DNA of 64,000 bases from Priestia filamentosa (GCF_900177535.1 NZ_FXAJ01000002.1:992001-1056000); one strand, 5' to 3'. Counted from the stretch's first letter, positions 24,677-33,989 are shown. A program made the numbers and translations. The notes: generated by a model not told the origin, from the letters alone.

Positions 24677-24695
24677 AAAAGTTTACTTTTAAAGA
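24677..24695. repeat. AAGT-TACTTTTA palindromic repeat, copy 3
   Basis: AAAAGTTTACTTTTAAAGA in the 800-base gap between the DUF5412-like gene and the GntR gene. A shorter variant, AAGTACACTTA, is near 24555. Confidence 0.4.
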
Positions 24696-24901
24696 CTTTT
24701 CTCTTTTATAACAACTCTAGCCCTTTTAATGTTTGTTTAAGTTGAAAATTAAATTACGAATGTCCTTGAAAATACATATGCTTTTACGAGCGTTTTTTAA
24801 GAGAATAATAAGGAAAATTAAAAAGGAAGTATGAAAAAGAAAAAAAGGCTCATTCATATTAGAACAAGACTTTTTATCGCCCTATAAATTTACATATCCC
24901 G

Positions 24902-25130
24902 CTAACTGAAAACATATAAGTGTGAGCTAAGCAAATAGCTGACCATAATAATGGATATATACACTTTTTTATCAGCCATCTCTCCTCCTCTGTAAAATTT
25001 CATCAGATAGGCCCGCGTACTCGTAAATTTCAAATCAAGATTTTCATATTTTTCTTCTGTATGATCCATCATATCTTCAAGACCCCCACTATAAAATACA
25101 TCACACTTTAAATTAAATGATTTAAACCTT
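24902..25130 (-). pseudogene. Unrecognised C-terminal ORF remnant
   Basis: On the minus strand an open stretch reads FNLKCDVFYSGGLEDMMDHT, EEKYENLDLKFTSTRAYLMK and FYRGGEM, continuing to TAG at 24902. The middle looks like real protein sequence but no start is present and I do not recognise the family. AGAGGAGGAGAG before an internal ATG could also drive a 22-codon peptide. Upstream of it, 24400-24900 holds only repeats and A/T-rich DNA. Confidence 0.35.
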
Positions 25131-25140
25131 CATTCGTCTT

Positions 25141-25160
25141 ATAACATCACATGACGTTAT
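25141..25160. promoter_or_regulatory. Imperfect dyad before frlR
   Basis: ATAACATCACATGACGTTAT is an imperfect palindrome with ATAAC/GTTAT ends, like the perfect operators before frlB and frlO (TATAACATTA..TAATGTTATA). It lies 42 bases before the frlR start and suggests autoregulation. Confidence 0.5.
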
Positions 25161-25201
25161 GGTATAATCAAAGTTCAAAGTTGTTTAAAAGGAGGGAAAA
25201 C

Positions 25202-25939
25202 ATGAAGCTAAACACTCATAGTTCGACACCTTTGTATATTCAATTAAAACAAACGCTTACTGAAGATATTAATAAAGGCGTTTACTCACCAGGAGAGAAA
25301 CTACCGATTGAAACAGATTTATGTGATATATATGGAGTAAGCCGTATTACTGTCAGGAAAGCTATATTGGATTTAGTCGAAGACGGACTTCTTACACGTC
25401 AGCAAGGAAAAGGCACATTTGTACAGTACCCAAAAGCAAAAAGAGAGCTATTCGCTGTCAATGGACATGCGGAATATATGTCTGAAATGGGAAAAGCGCC
25501 CAAAACAAAAATGCTGTCTTTTGGCCTTAAAGCAGCAAAAGCAAACATTGCTGATATTTTGTCCATTTCTCCTGAAAGTGATATTCTTGAGCTACAGCGT
25601 ATTTTATTTTACGATGACCAGCCCCTCACCTTAGAAATTTCTCATTACTCTTTAGAATTGCTACCAAAGTTAAATGAATATGTTCATAATTCTGTTTCAA
25701 TGTATGAAACCATTAAGAAGCATTATAACGTAACCCCTGTTCATAACAAAAAGTTATTAAATATGGTATTTGCTAATGCCGATGAAGCAAAGCATTTAAA
25801 TTGTGAAGTAGGAGAACCTCTCTTTAAAGTGGAGAAAGTGGCCTATGATGCTCAAAAAAGACCCATTCACTCTTCTTTTCTTTACTACCCTGCAAATCGC
25901 GTAACATTTACAATTGATAGTTCAATGTCAAATGAATAA
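25202..25939 (+). CDS. frlR: GntR/HutC-type regulator of the frl genes
   Basis: About 245 residues. The N-terminal GntR winged helix is at about residues 10-72 (TPLYIQLKQTLTEDI, GEKLPIETDLCDIYGVSRIT, RQQGKGTFV). It is followed by a UTRA effector domain (about 85-235; LELQRILFYDDQPLTLEISH). ATG at 25202 with AAGGAGGG is the start, not the longer frame from 25151. It lies convergent to frlD, the last gene of the fructosamine operon, so by context it is the FrlR-like repressor, with phosphorylated Amadori compounds or fructosamines as likely effectors. Confidence 0.85.
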   Translation: MKLNTHSSTPLYIQLKQTLTEDINKGVYSPGEKLPIETDLCDIYGVSRITVRKAILDLVEDGLLTRQQGKGTFVQYPKAKRELFAVNGHAEYMSEMGKAPKTKMLSFGLKAAKANIADILSISPESDILELQRILFYDDQPLTLEISHYSLELLPKLNEYVHNSVSMYETIKKHYNVTPVHNKKLLNMVFANADEAKHLNCEVGEPLFKVEKVAYDAQKRPIHSSFLYYPANRVTFTIDSSMSNE

Positions 25940-25940
25940 A

Positions 25941-25976
25941 GAAAGACTCTGCTAAACTAGGCAGAGTCTTTCTTTA
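25941..25976. terminator. Bidirectional terminator frlR/frlD
   Basis: GAAAGACTCTGC (25941-25952) pairs with GCAGAGTCTTTC (25961-25972), with an 8-base loop and a T-rich tail. Confidence 0.9.
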
Positions 25977-26813
25977 TTGAACCATTTTATAATTTGGATT
26001 ATACTCTTTTCCATATCCAAAAGCTCCATAACTTTGACACGTTTGGGAAGCAACAGTTGCTCCTTTTTGCATTGCTTTAACTACATCTTGCTCTTCCCCA
26101 TAGGAAGAAAGGAATCCTGCAATAAAAGAATCTCCTGCTCCTAATGTATCAACAACTTCTGTGGGAATAATCGGTTGTTTAAATATCTTATCATGAGTAG
26201 AAAGCAGAGCCCCTTCTCCACCTCGTGTTATACAAACCATTTTTGTTCCTAATGAATGAGCTTTTTTCATTAGTTCCATACACTCTTCTTCAGATAAATC
26301 ACTTCCTGAGAAAAAGGCATAATGAATGTATGGACAAACTCTTTTTAAATAGTCGTCTTCATAGGTTGTCGAGAAATCAAACGAAATATCGATAACCTTA
26401 TTCAATTGTGGTAAACGGTATTCTAAACGACTAAATACACTTGTATGAAGAAGATCGTGCTTGCTAATATAATGAATATCTTGCTCATCTAAAATAAGAC
26501 CAAGCCTTGATTGAATGCCTCCTTTATTTGAGCCTTCAAAAACACGGTCTCCATCTTTATCTAGAGCAACAAAAGCCATTCCATTTTCACCAATTGCCCT
26601 TCTTACTCTACTAGTATCAACTCCTTCTTGCTTCAATGAATCCATAACATGTGCAGCACATTCATCGTTTCCGACAATGCCCATATATGCACAAGGATCA
26701 TCTGTAAGACGATTATAGAAAACCGCTACATTTAGAGCATTTCCCCCTGGATAAATCTTTCCTTGATCTCTGTAATAGTCAACAACGTTATCTCCAATGC
26801 CAATTAATTTCAC
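25974..26813 (-). CDS. frlD: Fructosamine 6-kinase FrlD (PfkB family)
   Basis: About 279 residues of the ribokinase/PfkB family. The N-terminal signature is GKIYPGGNALNVAVF near residue 32, and the C-terminal signature DTLGAGDSFIAGF carries the catalytic base Asp. FrlD phosphorylates fructoselysine and related Amadori products at O6 for cleavage by FrlB. GTG at 26811-26813 with AAAGGAGG 7 bases upstream is the start; the longer frame overlaps the permease gene. It is the last gene of the frl unit, 13 bases after frlM. Confidence 0.9.
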   Translation of the reverse strand: MKLIGIGDNVVDYYRDQGKIYPGGNALNVAVFYNRLTDDPCAYMGIVGNDECAAHVMDSLKQEGVDTSRVRRAIGENGMAFVALDKDGDRVFEGSNKGGIQSRLGLILDEQDIHYISKHDLLHTSVFSRLEYRLPQLNKVIDISFDFSTTYEDDYLKRVCPYIHYAFFSGSDLSEEECMELMKKAHSLGTKMVCITRGGEGALLSTHDKIFKQPIIPTEVVDTLGAGDSFIAGFLSSYGEEQDVVKAMQKGATVASQTCQSYGAFGYGKEYNPNYKMVQ

Positions 26814-26826
26814 TGTAAGTCCTCCT

Positions 26827-27714
26827 TTATTTGACACTTCCACTAGCAATGCCTCTGATAAAGTATTTTTGCATAAATAGAAACAAAATAACGATTGGTG
26901 CTGCTGATATTGTTAAGCCTGCTAGCAGTACGCCCCAGTCTGTTTGCAAGGCATCTCTGAACTGCATTAATCCAGCTGGAATCGTGCGTAAGCTATCATC
27001 ATCAATAAAGATGATTGCAAACATAAACTCATTCCACGTGTAGTACGCTGTTAAAATAGTTGTTGTTAACAAAATAGGCACGCTCATTGGAATAAAAATC
27101 CTAAATAAAATACCTATACTTGTACAACCATCAAGCCGAGCTGCTTCTTCTAATTCTTTTGGAATGGATAGAAAGTAAGCTCTAATAAGCAAAATTGTAA
27201 GAGGGATACGATATGCTACATAAGGCAAGATCAAAGCCCAATGTGTGTTATAAAGCCCTAGTTTTTGAATAATGTTATATAAAGGAATTAAGCTTACTTG
27301 CGGTGAAAGCATTAATCCTCCTAAGCAAATCACAAGAATAAATGTTTTTCCCTTAAACTCAAAACGTGATAACCCATAGGCACCTAGCGCACTAACAAAA
27401 ATCGTTAATATGCAAGACAAGCCTGTAACGATTACGCTGTTTAAAAAATAGGAAGAAATTCCGCTCTCCCATGCAGCTACGTAATTTTCAACTAACCATG
27501 TTTCCGGAAGTGACCAGCTGTTTGTGAAAATTTCCTCTGTACTTTTAAAAGAGCTCATTACCATCCATAATAATGGATAAGCAATAATAAGAAAGTAGAA
27601 AATTAACCCAGTATAGACGAATGTTACGCTTTTATATCCTTTTTTTCTCTTTACTCTTTTCACATCACTTATCGTTTCTGGAGTCATCATACTTTGTTTA
27701 GGAACTTCCATCAT
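26827..27714 (-). CDS. frlM: Sugar ABC permease FrlM (MalG type)
   Basis: 295-residue inner-membrane component with six helices and the EAA loop EELEEAARLDGCTSIGILFR (residues about 190-210), which docks on the ATPase. The MalG-like C-terminus ends in a helix with QKYFIRGIASGSVK. It imports fructosamines together with FrlN and FrlO. It overlaps the end of frlN by 4 bases (ATGA), showing tight coupling. The N-terminal 30 residues are cytoplasmic and basic. Confidence 0.9.
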   Translation of the reverse strand: MMEVPKQSMMTPETISDVKRVKRKKGYKSVTFVYTGLIFYFLIIAYPLLWMVMSSFKSTEEIFTNSWSLPETWLVENYVAAWESGISSYFLNSVIVTGLSCILTIFVSALGAYGLSRFEFKGKTFILVICLGGLMLSPQVSLIPLYNIIQKLGLYNTHWALILPYVAYRIPLTILLIRAYFLSIPKELEEAARLDGCTSIGILFRIFIPMSVPILLTTTILTAYYTWNEFMFAIIFIDDDSLRTIPAGLMQFRDALQTDWGVLLAGLTISAAPIVILFLFMQKYFIRGIASGSVK

Positions 27715-28589
27715 TCATCCCCCTTCCCTGTTTTAAATGCTTTCATTTGAAAGAGTGAGAGAAGTAGCGTAATAATTAAGATAACCGTAGCAATTGCAGA
27801 AGCATAGCCCATCATATCTTGAGAAAAAGCCGTTTTATAAAGATACGTACTAAGAACTTCAGAAGAAGTACCAGGTCCTCCTCCTGTTAAAATATAAGGC
27901 TCATTAAAAACCGTAAAGGCTCCTGTAAGAGTTAAAATGACAGCTACAAATGTCATCTCTTTTGTTTGGGGCACTGTAATATGAAAGAAACGACGAATTT
28001 TATTTGCGCCATCAATTTCTGCTGCTTCGTATAGCTCAGGCGGAATTTTTTGAATAGCAACAATGTATAGCATGGCAATATAGCCGATAGACTGCCATTG
28101 AGACACTGCAATAACAGCATAAATAGCTGTATCACTATCTCCTAACCATGGTTTTGCTAGACTTTCTAATCCAATCATTTTAAGAAACTGATTTAACAAT
28201 CCAACTTCAGGATTATAGAAAAAAGTGAAAAGCAAAGCAATAACAGTCATTGAGACAACGACAGGTAAGAAATAAACCGTTCTAAAAAGGGGCGAGAATC
28301 TACGAATTAATTTATCTTCTAATATAGCCGCAATAACTAATCCTCCGAAAACTTGAAAAACAATCGAGATTACAGCATAAAGGACGTTATTTCTTAAAGC
28401 CTCATAAAAGACAGGATCTTTGAAAAGGGTAATATAGTTATCTAATCCTACAAATGCTTTTTCAGGAGAAAAGGTACTCCATTCGTATAAGCTATCAAAG
28501 ATATTTTGAAAGATTGGAATATAAACAAGCAATAAAAACGCTAAGGCTGGAAGAAGATATAAGTACGGTATTAATCGATTTAATTTCAT
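27711..28589 (-). CDS. frlN: Sugar ABC permease FrlN (MalF type)
   Basis: 292 residues, six membrane helices starting with YLYLLPALAFLLLVYIP near residue 9. The EAA motif is PPELYEAAEIDGANKIRRFF (about 185-205). YILTGGGPGTSSEVLSTYLY before the last helix is typical of MalF-like permeases. It forms the heterodimeric channel with FrlM. Its stop overlaps the frlM start. Confidence 0.9.
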   Translation of the reverse strand: MKLNRLIPYLYLLPALAFLLLVYIPIFQNIFDSLYEWSTFSPEKAFVGLDNYITLFKDPVFYEALRNNVLYAVISIVFQVFGGLVIAAILEDKLIRRFSPLFRTVYFLPVVVSMTVIALLFTFFYNPEVGLLNQFLKMIGLESLAKPWLGDSDTAIYAVIAVSQWQSIGYIAMLYIVAIQKIPPELYEAAEIDGANKIRRFFHITVPQTKEMTFVAVILTLTGAFTVFNEPYILTGGGPGTSSEVLSTYLYKTAFSQDMMGYASAIATVILIITLLLSLFQMKAFKTGKGDE

Positions 28590-28639
28590 TCTCGTTTTTT
28601 CACTCCCTTATAAAAAAGGAAGGAAGAGTAACTCTTCCT

Positions 28640-29926
28640 TTACTTTTTAGACTCCGCACGCACGCTATTTGCTGCTTTTTGCACATCCTTCATTACTTGC
28701 TTCGGTGTTTTATCACCGTTTAACATAAGCTGTGTTCCTGTTAAATACGCATCCGCAATACGACTATCAATCGCCATATCAAACCATGGCGCCATTTCCT
28801 CTGCTTTTAAGATGTTATCTACAGCATCAAGCTGTTCTGGCGTTGTATTTTCACTATTTGCCGTATTTTGTACAGCACTATATTTCCCAACATCTTTGAC
28901 AAGCTTCTCTCCCATATCTTTAGAAGCTAGAAACTTAAGAAACTCCATTGCTTCTTTAGGATGCTTTGTTTTAGAAGAAATCATAAATCCCTCTGGTGCT
29001 CCTGTTAAGTTAGTTTGATTTCCTTTTCCATCTTCTACTTTAGGAAAATTAAACATGCCTAATTCAAACTTGATTGGTCCAAAAAGCTTAATCTCTGCTG
29101 TTTCAGCGAAAATCATGGCTGCTTTTCCATTTGAAAACTGCTGTCTTGCATATTCATGATCAATCGAGTTTGTATTTTTATTAAAATAAGGAGTTAGTTC
29201 TTCAAACTTTTCGAGAGCCTGTATGTAGCCTTTATCTGTGAACTTGCCTGTCTCATTTTTATAATCTTTTGCAAGCACGTCTTCTTTTACAATGCGCTGA
29301 TTTAATGTTCCAACATAGTGAGAAATTGTCCACGTGTCTTGACTACCAAACTGTAATGGTGTATATCCATTCTTTTTTAATACTTTTAATACATTGATAA
29401 GTTCATCCCATGTTGTGGGTGGTTGTAAATTCAATTTTTCGAAGATTGATTTGTTGTAGAAAAACATTTTTCCGTCCATTGTGACAGGAACACCGTAAAT
29501 TTTTTGATCTACTGTGTACGGTTTAACTTGGGATTGGACGAGTTGAGAAGACCATTTAGCGTCTTTTTCATAGTAAGACGTTAAATCTAGAGCTTTATTT
29601 CCTCGTACAAATTGGCGAGCAAATTCATCGCTCCAAGAGAAATAAATATCAGGCGGGTTGTTTGTCCCAGTCATGACTTTAATCTTATCTTTGTAAGAAT
29701 CATTTAAAACAGCTTCTGTTTTAATTTTAATGTCAGGGTGTTGTTTCTCAAATTCTTTCACAACATCATTGAAGTATGTTTTTTCTGGCTCTTTTGGCCA
29801 TCTATGAAAGAATGTTAACACGGTCTTTCCATCCTCTGACTCTGAAGTTGTTTCTTTACTAGAACATCCACCAAGCAGAAGTGCAAAACTTAAAAGCAGA
29901 AGTACCAAAACCTTTGTCTTTTTCAT
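28640..29926 (-). CDS. frlO: Fructosamine-binding lipoprotein FrlO
   Basis: 428-residue solute-binding protein of family 1 (maltose-type). A lipoprotein signal peptide ends in LLLGGCSS, so the protein is anchored by Cys 21. Sugar-binder motifs include [40 protein letters not shown] and [23 protein letters not shown] precedes the ATG. A 36-bp palindrome lies just upstream, so this part of the operon probably has its own FrlR-controlled promoter. In B. subtilis the partner is MsmX; here an ATPase gene sits in the cluster. Confidence 0.9.
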   Translation of the reverse strand: MKKTKVLVLLLLSFALLLGGCSSKETTSESEDGKTVLTFFHRWPKEPEKTYFNDVVKEFEKQHPDIKIKTEAVLNDSYKDKIKVMTGTNNPPDIYFSWSDEFARQFVRGNKALDLTSYYEKDAKWSSQLVQSQVKPYTVDQKIYGVPVTMDGKMFFYNKSIFEKLNLQPPTTWDELINVLKVLKKNGYTPLQFGSQDTWTISHYVGTLNQRIVKEDVLAKDYKNETGKFTDKGYIQALEKFEELTPYFNKNTNSIDHEYARQQFSNGKAAMIFAETAEIKLFGPIKFELGMFNFPKVEDGKGNQTNLTGAPEGFMISSKTKHPKEAMEFLKFLASKDMGEKLVKDVGKYSAVQNTANSENTTPEQLDAVDNILKAEEMAPWFDMAIDSRIADAYLTGTQLMLNGDKTPKQVMKDVQKAANSVRAESKK

Positions 29927-29963
29927 TTCTTATCCCTCCTTCAATAAGATCATATACTATTAA

Positions 29964-29999
29964 GTTATACTATAATGTTATAAAACATTATAGTATAAC
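29964..29999. promoter_or_regulatory. 36-bp palindrome before frlO
   Basis: Arms GTTATACTATAATGTT and AACATTATAGTATAAC are perfect over 16 bases around ATAA. The inner part (ATAATGTTAT, AACATTATA) is shared with the palindrome at 31052 before frlB. Probable GntR-type (FrlR) operator. Confidence 0.75.
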
Positions 30000-30037
30000 T
30001 CGTAAGTAAAATATACAGATTTTTCAGTATGTTAGAC

Positions 30038-31024
30038 TTAATATTCGACTTTCCACATGTAGCGTCTTTTACTTAAAGGATGATTGCGTGCTTCTGCTAG
30101 TTCCTCTGCATACTGTCTGAGGACGCGATTTAGAATAAGCGGTGCAATATAGCCTTTCATTTCTTCGTCAATACCTGAAAGGTCGTATTCTTTTGCATCG
30201 AGTACAGTAAGTTTCTTACCGTATCGTTTTGAAAAAGATAGAGCTCTTTCTTCAAGTGGACGAGTTTCATCTAAGCCTAGTAAAATCATAAATGGCACAT
30301 TTTCATCAATAATTTCAAACGGTCCGTGGAAGTATTCCCCTGCATGAATAGCATGTGAGTGAATCCACTGCATTTCCATTAAAATGCAAATACTGAAAGA
30401 GTATGCTGCTCCATAGTTTGCCCCGCTTGCCATTGTATAAATCACAGGCTCTTCCTTGTTAGCTTCAGCATATTTTCTTGCATTTTCTTTCTCATATTGA
30501 AGTGCTTTTTCATAAACAGATTGCAAGTTTTCTAGAGAAGAAACAGCTTTAGCGAACTTTCCGTTGTTTTCTACAACAGATAAAACACCGAAAACTAGTT
30601 GATAAAGAACACCTAGATTTGTTTCAAATGCGTCAACATCATTGCCCCACTCATATTTGATTACGCTATCTGCATTTTGAGCAAGTGGAGAAGTTGGTTC
30701 GTTTGTTAGTGCAACAGCGTAAGCTCCTTTACTTTTAGCAAACGTTGCTGCTTCTGCTGTTTCAGGAGTTGTGCCAGACATGGAGCATAAAATGACGAGA
30801 GATTCTTTTCCTAGTTGTCGAGGGTTACGATGAATGAATTCATTTGAGCTGTATAAGTCTGAAGTAAGGGTTGTAGCTTCCCGATCTAGTACATATTTTG
30901 CTGGATACATAATTGCTGAAGATCCTCCGCATGCTACAAAGAAAATGTTTCGAATATTTTTGTTTTCTAATTCATTTAACACCGCTTGCACATCACTTTT
31001 TACATTTACAACAGTTCTACTCAT
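30038..31024 (-). CDS. frlB: Fructosamine deglycase FrlB (SIS domains)
   Basis: 328 residues with two SIS domains. The first starts at FFVACGGSSAIMYPAKYV and has ILCSMSGTTPETAEAA; the second has ASGANYGAAYSFSICILMEM. The conserved block HAIHAGEYFHGPFEIIDE and the C-terminus HPLSKRRYMWKVEY are nearly those of B. subtilis FrlB. FrlB splits fructoselysine 6-phosphate into glucose 6-phosphate and the free amine, feeding glycolysis. It is the first enzyme gene of the unit, with a perfect 28-bp palindrome between it and the upstream ATPase gene. Confidence 0.93.
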   Translation of the reverse strand: MSRTVVNVKSDVQAVLNELENKNIRNIFFVACGGSSAIMYPAKYVLDREATTLTSDLYSSNEFIHRNPRQLGKESLVILCSMSGTTPETAEAATFAKSKGAYAVALTNEPTSPLAQNADSVIKYEWGNDVDAFETNLGVLYQLVFGVLSVVENNGKFAKAVSSLENLQSVYEKALQYEKENARKYAEANKEEPVIYTMASGANYGAAYSFSICILMEMQWIHSHAIHAGEYFHGPFEIIDENVPFMILLGLDETRPLEERALSFSKRYGKKLTVLDAKEYDLSGIDEEMKGYIAPLILNRVLRQYAEELAEARNHPLSKRRYMWKVEY

Positions 31025-31051
31025 ACTTTCACTCCTCTAATTTTTAATAAG

Positions 31052-31079
31052 ATATATAACATTATGTAATGTTATATAT
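31052..31079. promoter_or_regulatory. 28-bp palindrome before frlB
   Basis: ATATATAACATTA and TAATGTTATATAT are perfect arms around TG, 27 bases upstream of the frlB start. The core ATAACATTA..TAATGTTAT matches the palindrome before frlO. Candidate FrlR operator. Confidence 0.75.
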
Positions 31080-31166
31080 TGTTATATTAATCTTTAATGT
31101 TTTAAGCGTCAATATATTTATCAGAAAATTTAAAAATATTTTTGAATCCGCTTTTGCTCTTTGATA

Positions 31167-32270
31167 CTAATATTTATAGTCACTAATGCACTCTTCCGTA
31201 TCAATATCAAAGAAGCTGGCTTTTTCTAACTGAAAATGAAAGTGAATTGTCTCTCCAATAGTGAATTCTTTTGGAGAATTTACGCGAGCTACAAAAGCTT
31301 GATCTTCTACACCTGTATATAAAATAGACTCTGCTCCAAGCATCTCTACGACTTCTAGCTTTGCTGCTACTTTGGCTGTGTTTTCAAGTTGAACATCGCT
31401 ATAAACAATATGCTCTGGGCGGATACCTATAATGACTTCTTTTTTATCATACTTTCGAGCTTTTAACATTTCTAACTTGCTTTGTGGAATTCTCATTTTC
31501 GTTTTTCCGACAATAAAATAGCTGTCTTCAATCATCCCTTTGAAAAAATTCATAGCAGGAGAACCAATAAAACTTCCAACAAATACGTTTTTAGGATGAT
31601 GATAGATTTCTTGCGGAGTTCCTATTTGTTGAATTACTCCATCTTTCATGACAACTAAGCGAGTAGCCATTGTCATTGCTTCAACTTGGTCATGTGTAAC
31701 GTAGATTGTTGTTGTTTGCAATCTTTGGTGAAGCTTAATAATTTCAGCACGCATTTGCACTCTTAGTTTTGCATCTAAATTAGAAAGCGGTTCATCCATA
31801 AGAAAAACCTTTGCGTCCCGCACAATCGCTCGTCCTAAAGCAACACGCTGACGTTGTCCACCAGAAAGCGCTTTTGGTTTTCGATTTAAATAGGTTTCTA
31901 ATCCTAAAATTTTAGCAGCTTCATTTACACGTCGCTTAATTTCTTCTTTCTTTACCTTTTTCAATTTCAATCCAAAAGCCATATTATCATAGACTGTCAT
32001 ATGTGGATAAAGAGCATAATTTTGAAAAACCATGGCAATGTCTCTGTCTTTTGAAGCAACATCGTTCATTCGTTCTCCATTAATGTAGAAATCTCCATCT
32101 GAAATTTCCTCTAGCCCTGCAATCATTCTAAGAGTCGTTGATTTGCCGCATCCTGATGGCCCCACAAAAACAATGAACTCTTTGTCTTGAATATGAAGAT
32201 TAAAGTCCTGTACGGCAATATTCTTTTTGTCATACACTTTTTGAACCTTCTCCAAATCTAAAACAGCCAT
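31167..32270 (-). CDS. ABC sugar importer ATPase, MsmX/UgpC type
   Basis: 367 residues. The ATPase domain has Walker A GPSGCGKSTTLRMIAG, Q-loop VFQNYALYPHM, signature LSGGQRQRVALGRAI, Walker B VFLMDEPLSNLDA and H-loop YVTHDQ. A C-terminal MalK-like OB domain (about 240-367) contains GIRPEHI. Such ATPases energise carbohydrate importers. It lies directly upstream of frlB on the same strand, so it probably powers FrlOMN, instead of a shared MsmX as in B. subtilis. A sigma-A promoter with a cre box lies about 225 bases upstream (32482-32531), indicating catabolite repression. Confidence 0.9.
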   Translation of the reverse strand: MAVLDLEKVQKVYDKKNIAVQDFNLHIQDKEFIVFVGPSGCGKSTTLRMIAGLEEISDGDFYINGERMNDVASKDRDIAMVFQNYALYPHMTVYDNMAFGLKLKKVKKEEIKRRVNEAAKILGLETYLNRKPKALSGGQRQRVALGRAIVRDAKVFLMDEPLSNLDAKLRVQMRAEIIKLHQRLQTTTIYVTHDQVEAMTMATRLVVMKDGVIQQIGTPQEIYHHPKNVFVGSFIGSPAMNFFKGMIEDSYFIVGKTKMRIPQSKLEMLKARKYDKKEVIIGIRPEHIVYSDVQLENTAKVAAKLEVVEMLGAESILYTGVEDQAFVARVNSPKEFTIGETIHFHFQLEKASFFDIDTEECISDYKY

Positions 32271-32481
32271 ATCAAATCACTACCCTTCTGAATATTCAGA
32301 TATCTTTTAAAGCATTCCCACTTTTTCGTTACTTTCCTTAAAAATAGGTTCACTAACTTACTCACTATCTTAATGAAATATCGCTTAAGGAGAAATAACT
32401 GTGTAAAGTATCATAACAAAAAATATCCAAACTGTGTTATATGTTTTTTAAATTTAAGACAAAACCTCCTTAATCTCGATT

Positions 32482-32531
32482 TGTAAACGTTTCCATGAAC
32501 CTATTATAGGAGAGGTTATGAGAAATGTAAA
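32482..32531 (-). promoter_or_regulatory. Sigma-A promoter with cre box
   Basis: On the minus strand: -35 TTTACA (32526-32531), 17-base spacer, -10 TATAAT (32503-32508), then TGGAAACGTTTACA (32482-32495) near the start of transcription. The last element differs from the cre consensus TGWAANCGNTNWCA at one position. CcpA bound there would block transcription of the ATPase/frl genes when glucose is present. An orphan AAGGAGG follows at about 32463 without a usable ORF. Confidence 0.8.
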
Positions 32532-32593
32532 TATTCATCATTTAAAAAAATAAAATGCTCTTTTACCTTCTACTCTCAAAAATAGGTTCAGTG

Positions 32594-32630
32594 AAAAAAG
32601 AGTCGCTTTGAAAAACGACTCCCTTTTTTA
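32594..32630. terminator. Terminator of iron alcohol dehydrogenase gene
   Basis: AAAAAAGAGTCG pairs with CGACTCCCTTTTTT around a 9-base loop, reading as a terminator on the minus strand right at the stop codon of the next gene. Confidence 0.85.
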
Positions 32631-33791
32631 AATTTGATTATACGCTCTTTCCAGTATTTCCTGATAATCTTGTGCCGTTATTTTTCGAACATTGCTACTT
32701 GTTGAACCGTTCTGTACAGCGAGTTCGACAAGGTGAGCAAAATCTTTTTCTTGTACATAGGGTAAATCTTTTAACTTCGGAATACCTAGCTTTCTTGTGA
32801 AATTTTCAATTCCCTCTATCAACTTTTCGACTGCTACTTCATCCTTATCATTATCTTCAGCAAAAAGCATATAGCGCGCAATCTCAGCATGCATTTTTTT
32901 ATTTTCTTCAGCGTTAAATTTTAAGACGTACGGAAGAAAAACCGCATTTGCTACTCCATGCGGGGTGTCATAAAGTCCACCAAGTGCTTCAGCCAAGCAA
33001 TGCACAGCTCCTACATCAGAAGAACCAAAACAAAGACCCGCAAGTAAACTACCTTCTAACATGTGAAAACGAGCTTCTTTATTTCTTCCCTCTTCATATA
33101 CAAGCGGCAAGGAAGAAACAATTTTTTTCATTGCACTCGCCCCTAACGCTTGTGAAATAGGATTTGTTTTTTTACACGTGTATCCTTCAATCGCATGAAC
33201 AAGAGCATCAACTCCTGTTGCAGCAGTTACTGAAGAAGGAACCGTAAACGTTAATTCTGGGTCAAGAACAGCTAAAACAGGACGCAGAACTTCATGTTTT
33301 AACGTTATTTTACGATGTGTTGTTGCTTCTGTAATAACAGACGATCGTGTTACTTCTGATCCTGTTCCGGCTGTTGTTGGAACGCAAATAAGCGGCGCTA
33401 CATTTTTGTAATTTCGCTTTCCATCAGCATAATCTGTTGGCGTTCCCCCATTTTGTCCGCACAATGCAATGGCTTTTGCCGTATCCATTGCACTTCCTCC
33501 TCCAATAGCGATAACGGCATCAGCTGTGAAATCTTGAAATTGCCTCGCTCCTTCTACGCAATGAGCAAAACGAGGGTTTTGGGCGACAGAATCAAAGATT
33601 GAAACACGATAGCCATAAGCTTCTAAATCGTGTTGAATCGGCGTAACAAGTCCTGCTTGAATAACTCCAGGATCGCTTACAAGCAAAATTGAAGAACCAA
33701 TCTCTATAGATTCTAACAACTGTGGTAGTTTTCGTGAAATTCCATTCCCCATTTCAATTCGCGTCGAACAAAAATAGCTATATGATTTCAT
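32628..33791 (-). CDS. Iron-containing alcohol dehydrogenase
   Basis: 387 residues of the type III (Fe) alcohol dehydrogenase family. The NAD-binding GGGSAMDTAKAIAL is near residue 98 and VPTTAGTGSEVT near residue 142. Metal ligands are expected in TGVDALVHAIEG and in AVHCLAEALGG..DTPHGVANAVFLP. It oxidises or reduces small alcohols/aldehydes, substrate unknown. AGGAGG lies 7 bases before the ATG. It is a separate unit from the frl genes, since a terminator and the cre promoter lie between them, and is divergent from the T-box permease. A second, different member of the family is at 54906. Confidence 0.9.
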   Translation of the reverse strand: MKSYSYFCSTRIEMGNGISRKLPQLLESIEIGSSILLVSDPGVIQAGLVTPIQHDLEAYGYRVSIFDSVAQNPRFAHCVEGARQFQDFTADAVIAIGGGSAMDTAKAIALCGQNGGTPTDYADGKRNYKNVAPLICVPTTAGTGSEVTRSSVITEATTHRKITLKHEVLRPVLAVLDPELTFTVPSSVTAATGVDALVHAIEGYTCKKTNPISQALGASAMKKIVSSLPLVYEEGRNKEARFHMLEGSLLAGLCFGSSDVGAVHCLAEALGGLYDTPHGVANAVFLPYVLKFNAEENKKMHAEIARYMLFAEDNDKDEVAVEKLIEGIENFTRKLGIPKLKDLPYVQEKDFAHLVELAVQNGSTSSNVRKITAQDYQEILERAYNQI

Positions 33792-33954
33792 TTATATTCC
33801 TCCTGTTATGTAAACAAAGTGTTTTCTTTTTATTTCTACTGTTCTACTCTTTTCCCTTTTAACGCACATTTTAACAATCGAAAAAAATAAAATTAAAAAC
33901 CATGTAGAACATCTTAAACATGCCCTTTTAAGAGAATTTATTGAAAATTGATTG

Positions 33955-33983
33955 TTGACAAAAAATAATTCGTCCTTTATAGT
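33955..33983 (+). promoter_or_regulatory. Sigma-A promoter of the T-box unit
   Basis: TTGACA (33955-33960), a 17-base spacer, and TATAGT (33978-33983). Transcription would start near 33990, leaving a leader of about 385 bases that contains the T-box. Confidence 0.85.
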
Positions 33984-33989
33984 GATTAT

